NCBI RefSeq assembly: GCF_036226765.1
Contig: NZ_CP109017.1
Span: forward strand, 3,113,501 to 3,177,500
Length of the DNA stretch: 64,000 bases
Direction: 5' to 3'
From: Streptomyces sp. NBC_00670
GTDB lineage: Bacteria; Actinomycetota; Actinomycetes; Streptomycetales; Streptomycetaceae
The number at the start of each line of letters is the position of its first letter. The first letter of the stretch is position 1. Positions 63,861 through 64,000 of the stretch are shown piece after piece. Under the pieces are notes generated by a model that was not told the DNA's origin, made no database searches, and saw only the letters and a program-made list of their open reading frames with translations. The translations under genes were made by a program, and so were the position numbers.

Positions 63861-64000
63861 GGCGGACACGCGCGTCACGTACGACTTCAGGATCGACGCG
63901 ACCAGCCAGTACGCCCGGACGACGGTGTACACCAGCTCCGGGATCAGCAGCGCCTCGACGAGCATCGCCTTCCAGCCCAGGTTCCGCACCCGCAGCGCGG
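63852..64000 (-). CDS. C-terminal end of a probable membrane glycosyltransferase (5' end outside window)
   Basis: 48 residues are visible: ALRVRNLGWKAMLVEALLIP then ELVYTVVRAYWLVASILKSY and VTRVSAWK. A hydrophobic helix followed by a basic end resembles the C-terminus of family 2 glycosyltransferases of the cellulose-synthase/NodC type, but too little is present for certainty. The stop codon lies within a 14-bp tandem repeat. Confidence 0.5.
   Translation of the reverse strand, partial: ALRVRNLGWKAMLVEALLIPELVYTVVRAYWLVASILKSYVTRVSAWK

Overview
This is a 64 kb chromosomal stretch from a Streptomyces. The evidence is very high GC with strong third-position GC bias, and marker genes of the genus: an SsgA-like sporulation protein, the divisome protein SepX, the HrdD sigma factor, gamma-butyrolactone-receptor-type TetR regulators and tandem IclR regulators. 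In-frame TTA leucine codons are almost absent; I found only two. Much of bases 1-54,000 looks like conserved core chromosome. The part after about 54,500 looks more strain-specific.

Layout. 1-3,500: end of a penicillin-binding protein, a YbaK editing protein, a beta-lactamase-fold hydrolase and a DUF1876 protein. 3,550-6,240: an energy-coupling-factor nickel/cobalt importer (CbiM with a PDGLE tail, CbiQ, CbiO) behind a near-perfect Nur box. 6,480-10,000: SsgA-like gene, then an MMPL exporter downstream of its TetR regulator. 10,287-18,222: tricorn protease with a GQE-repeat insertion, then a MerR regulator divergent from a three-gene operon (Baeyer-Villiger-type monooxygenase, alpha/beta hydrolase, SDR). 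18,366-20,008: exonuclease III and a GNAT. 20,000-23,634: a decayed zone with truncated two-component and FtsX-permease genes, then a 2.1 kb fossil integrative element between a degenerate att copy and an intact tRNA-Ala(CGC). Its integrase is truncated, frameshifted and has lost the catalytic tyrosine.

23,700-29,950: sepX, a GNAT, molybdenum-cofactor genes (moaB/mogA, moaC, glp/moeA), galU and 5-formyl-THF cyclo-ligase. 30,078-43,470: penicillin acylase, cation/proton antiporter (probable CTG start), MFS transporter, FmdB zinc ribbon, MTA phosphorylase, SAF-domain protein, mscL, P1 peptidase, L,D-transpeptidase lipoprotein, a TTA-containing DUF6227 gene and small proteins. 43,693-47,592: fructose operon fruR-fruK-fruA. 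47,830-54,355: WYL regulator, hrdD with a textbook SigR promoter, extradiol-type dioxygenase divergent from MarR, and a DHA2 exporter downstream of its TetR with two matching operators.

54,650-64,000: M6 metalloprotease, a double IclR regulator, and the most interesting block: a butyrolactone-receptor-like TetR, a cytochrome P450, a second such TetR and a divergent acyl-CoA oxidase. This gene set matches the avenolide (alkylbutenolide hormone) locus of S. avermitilis (aco, cyp17, avaR genes). The oxidase gene carries a TTA codon at residue 9, which would tie hormone synthesis to the bldA tRNA. A small membrane protein and the end of a probable glycosyltransferase close the window.

Recurring themes are short tandem repeats next to stop codons or inside loops of enzymes, a dispersed intergenic repeat family, and clean inverted-repeat operators beside local regulators.
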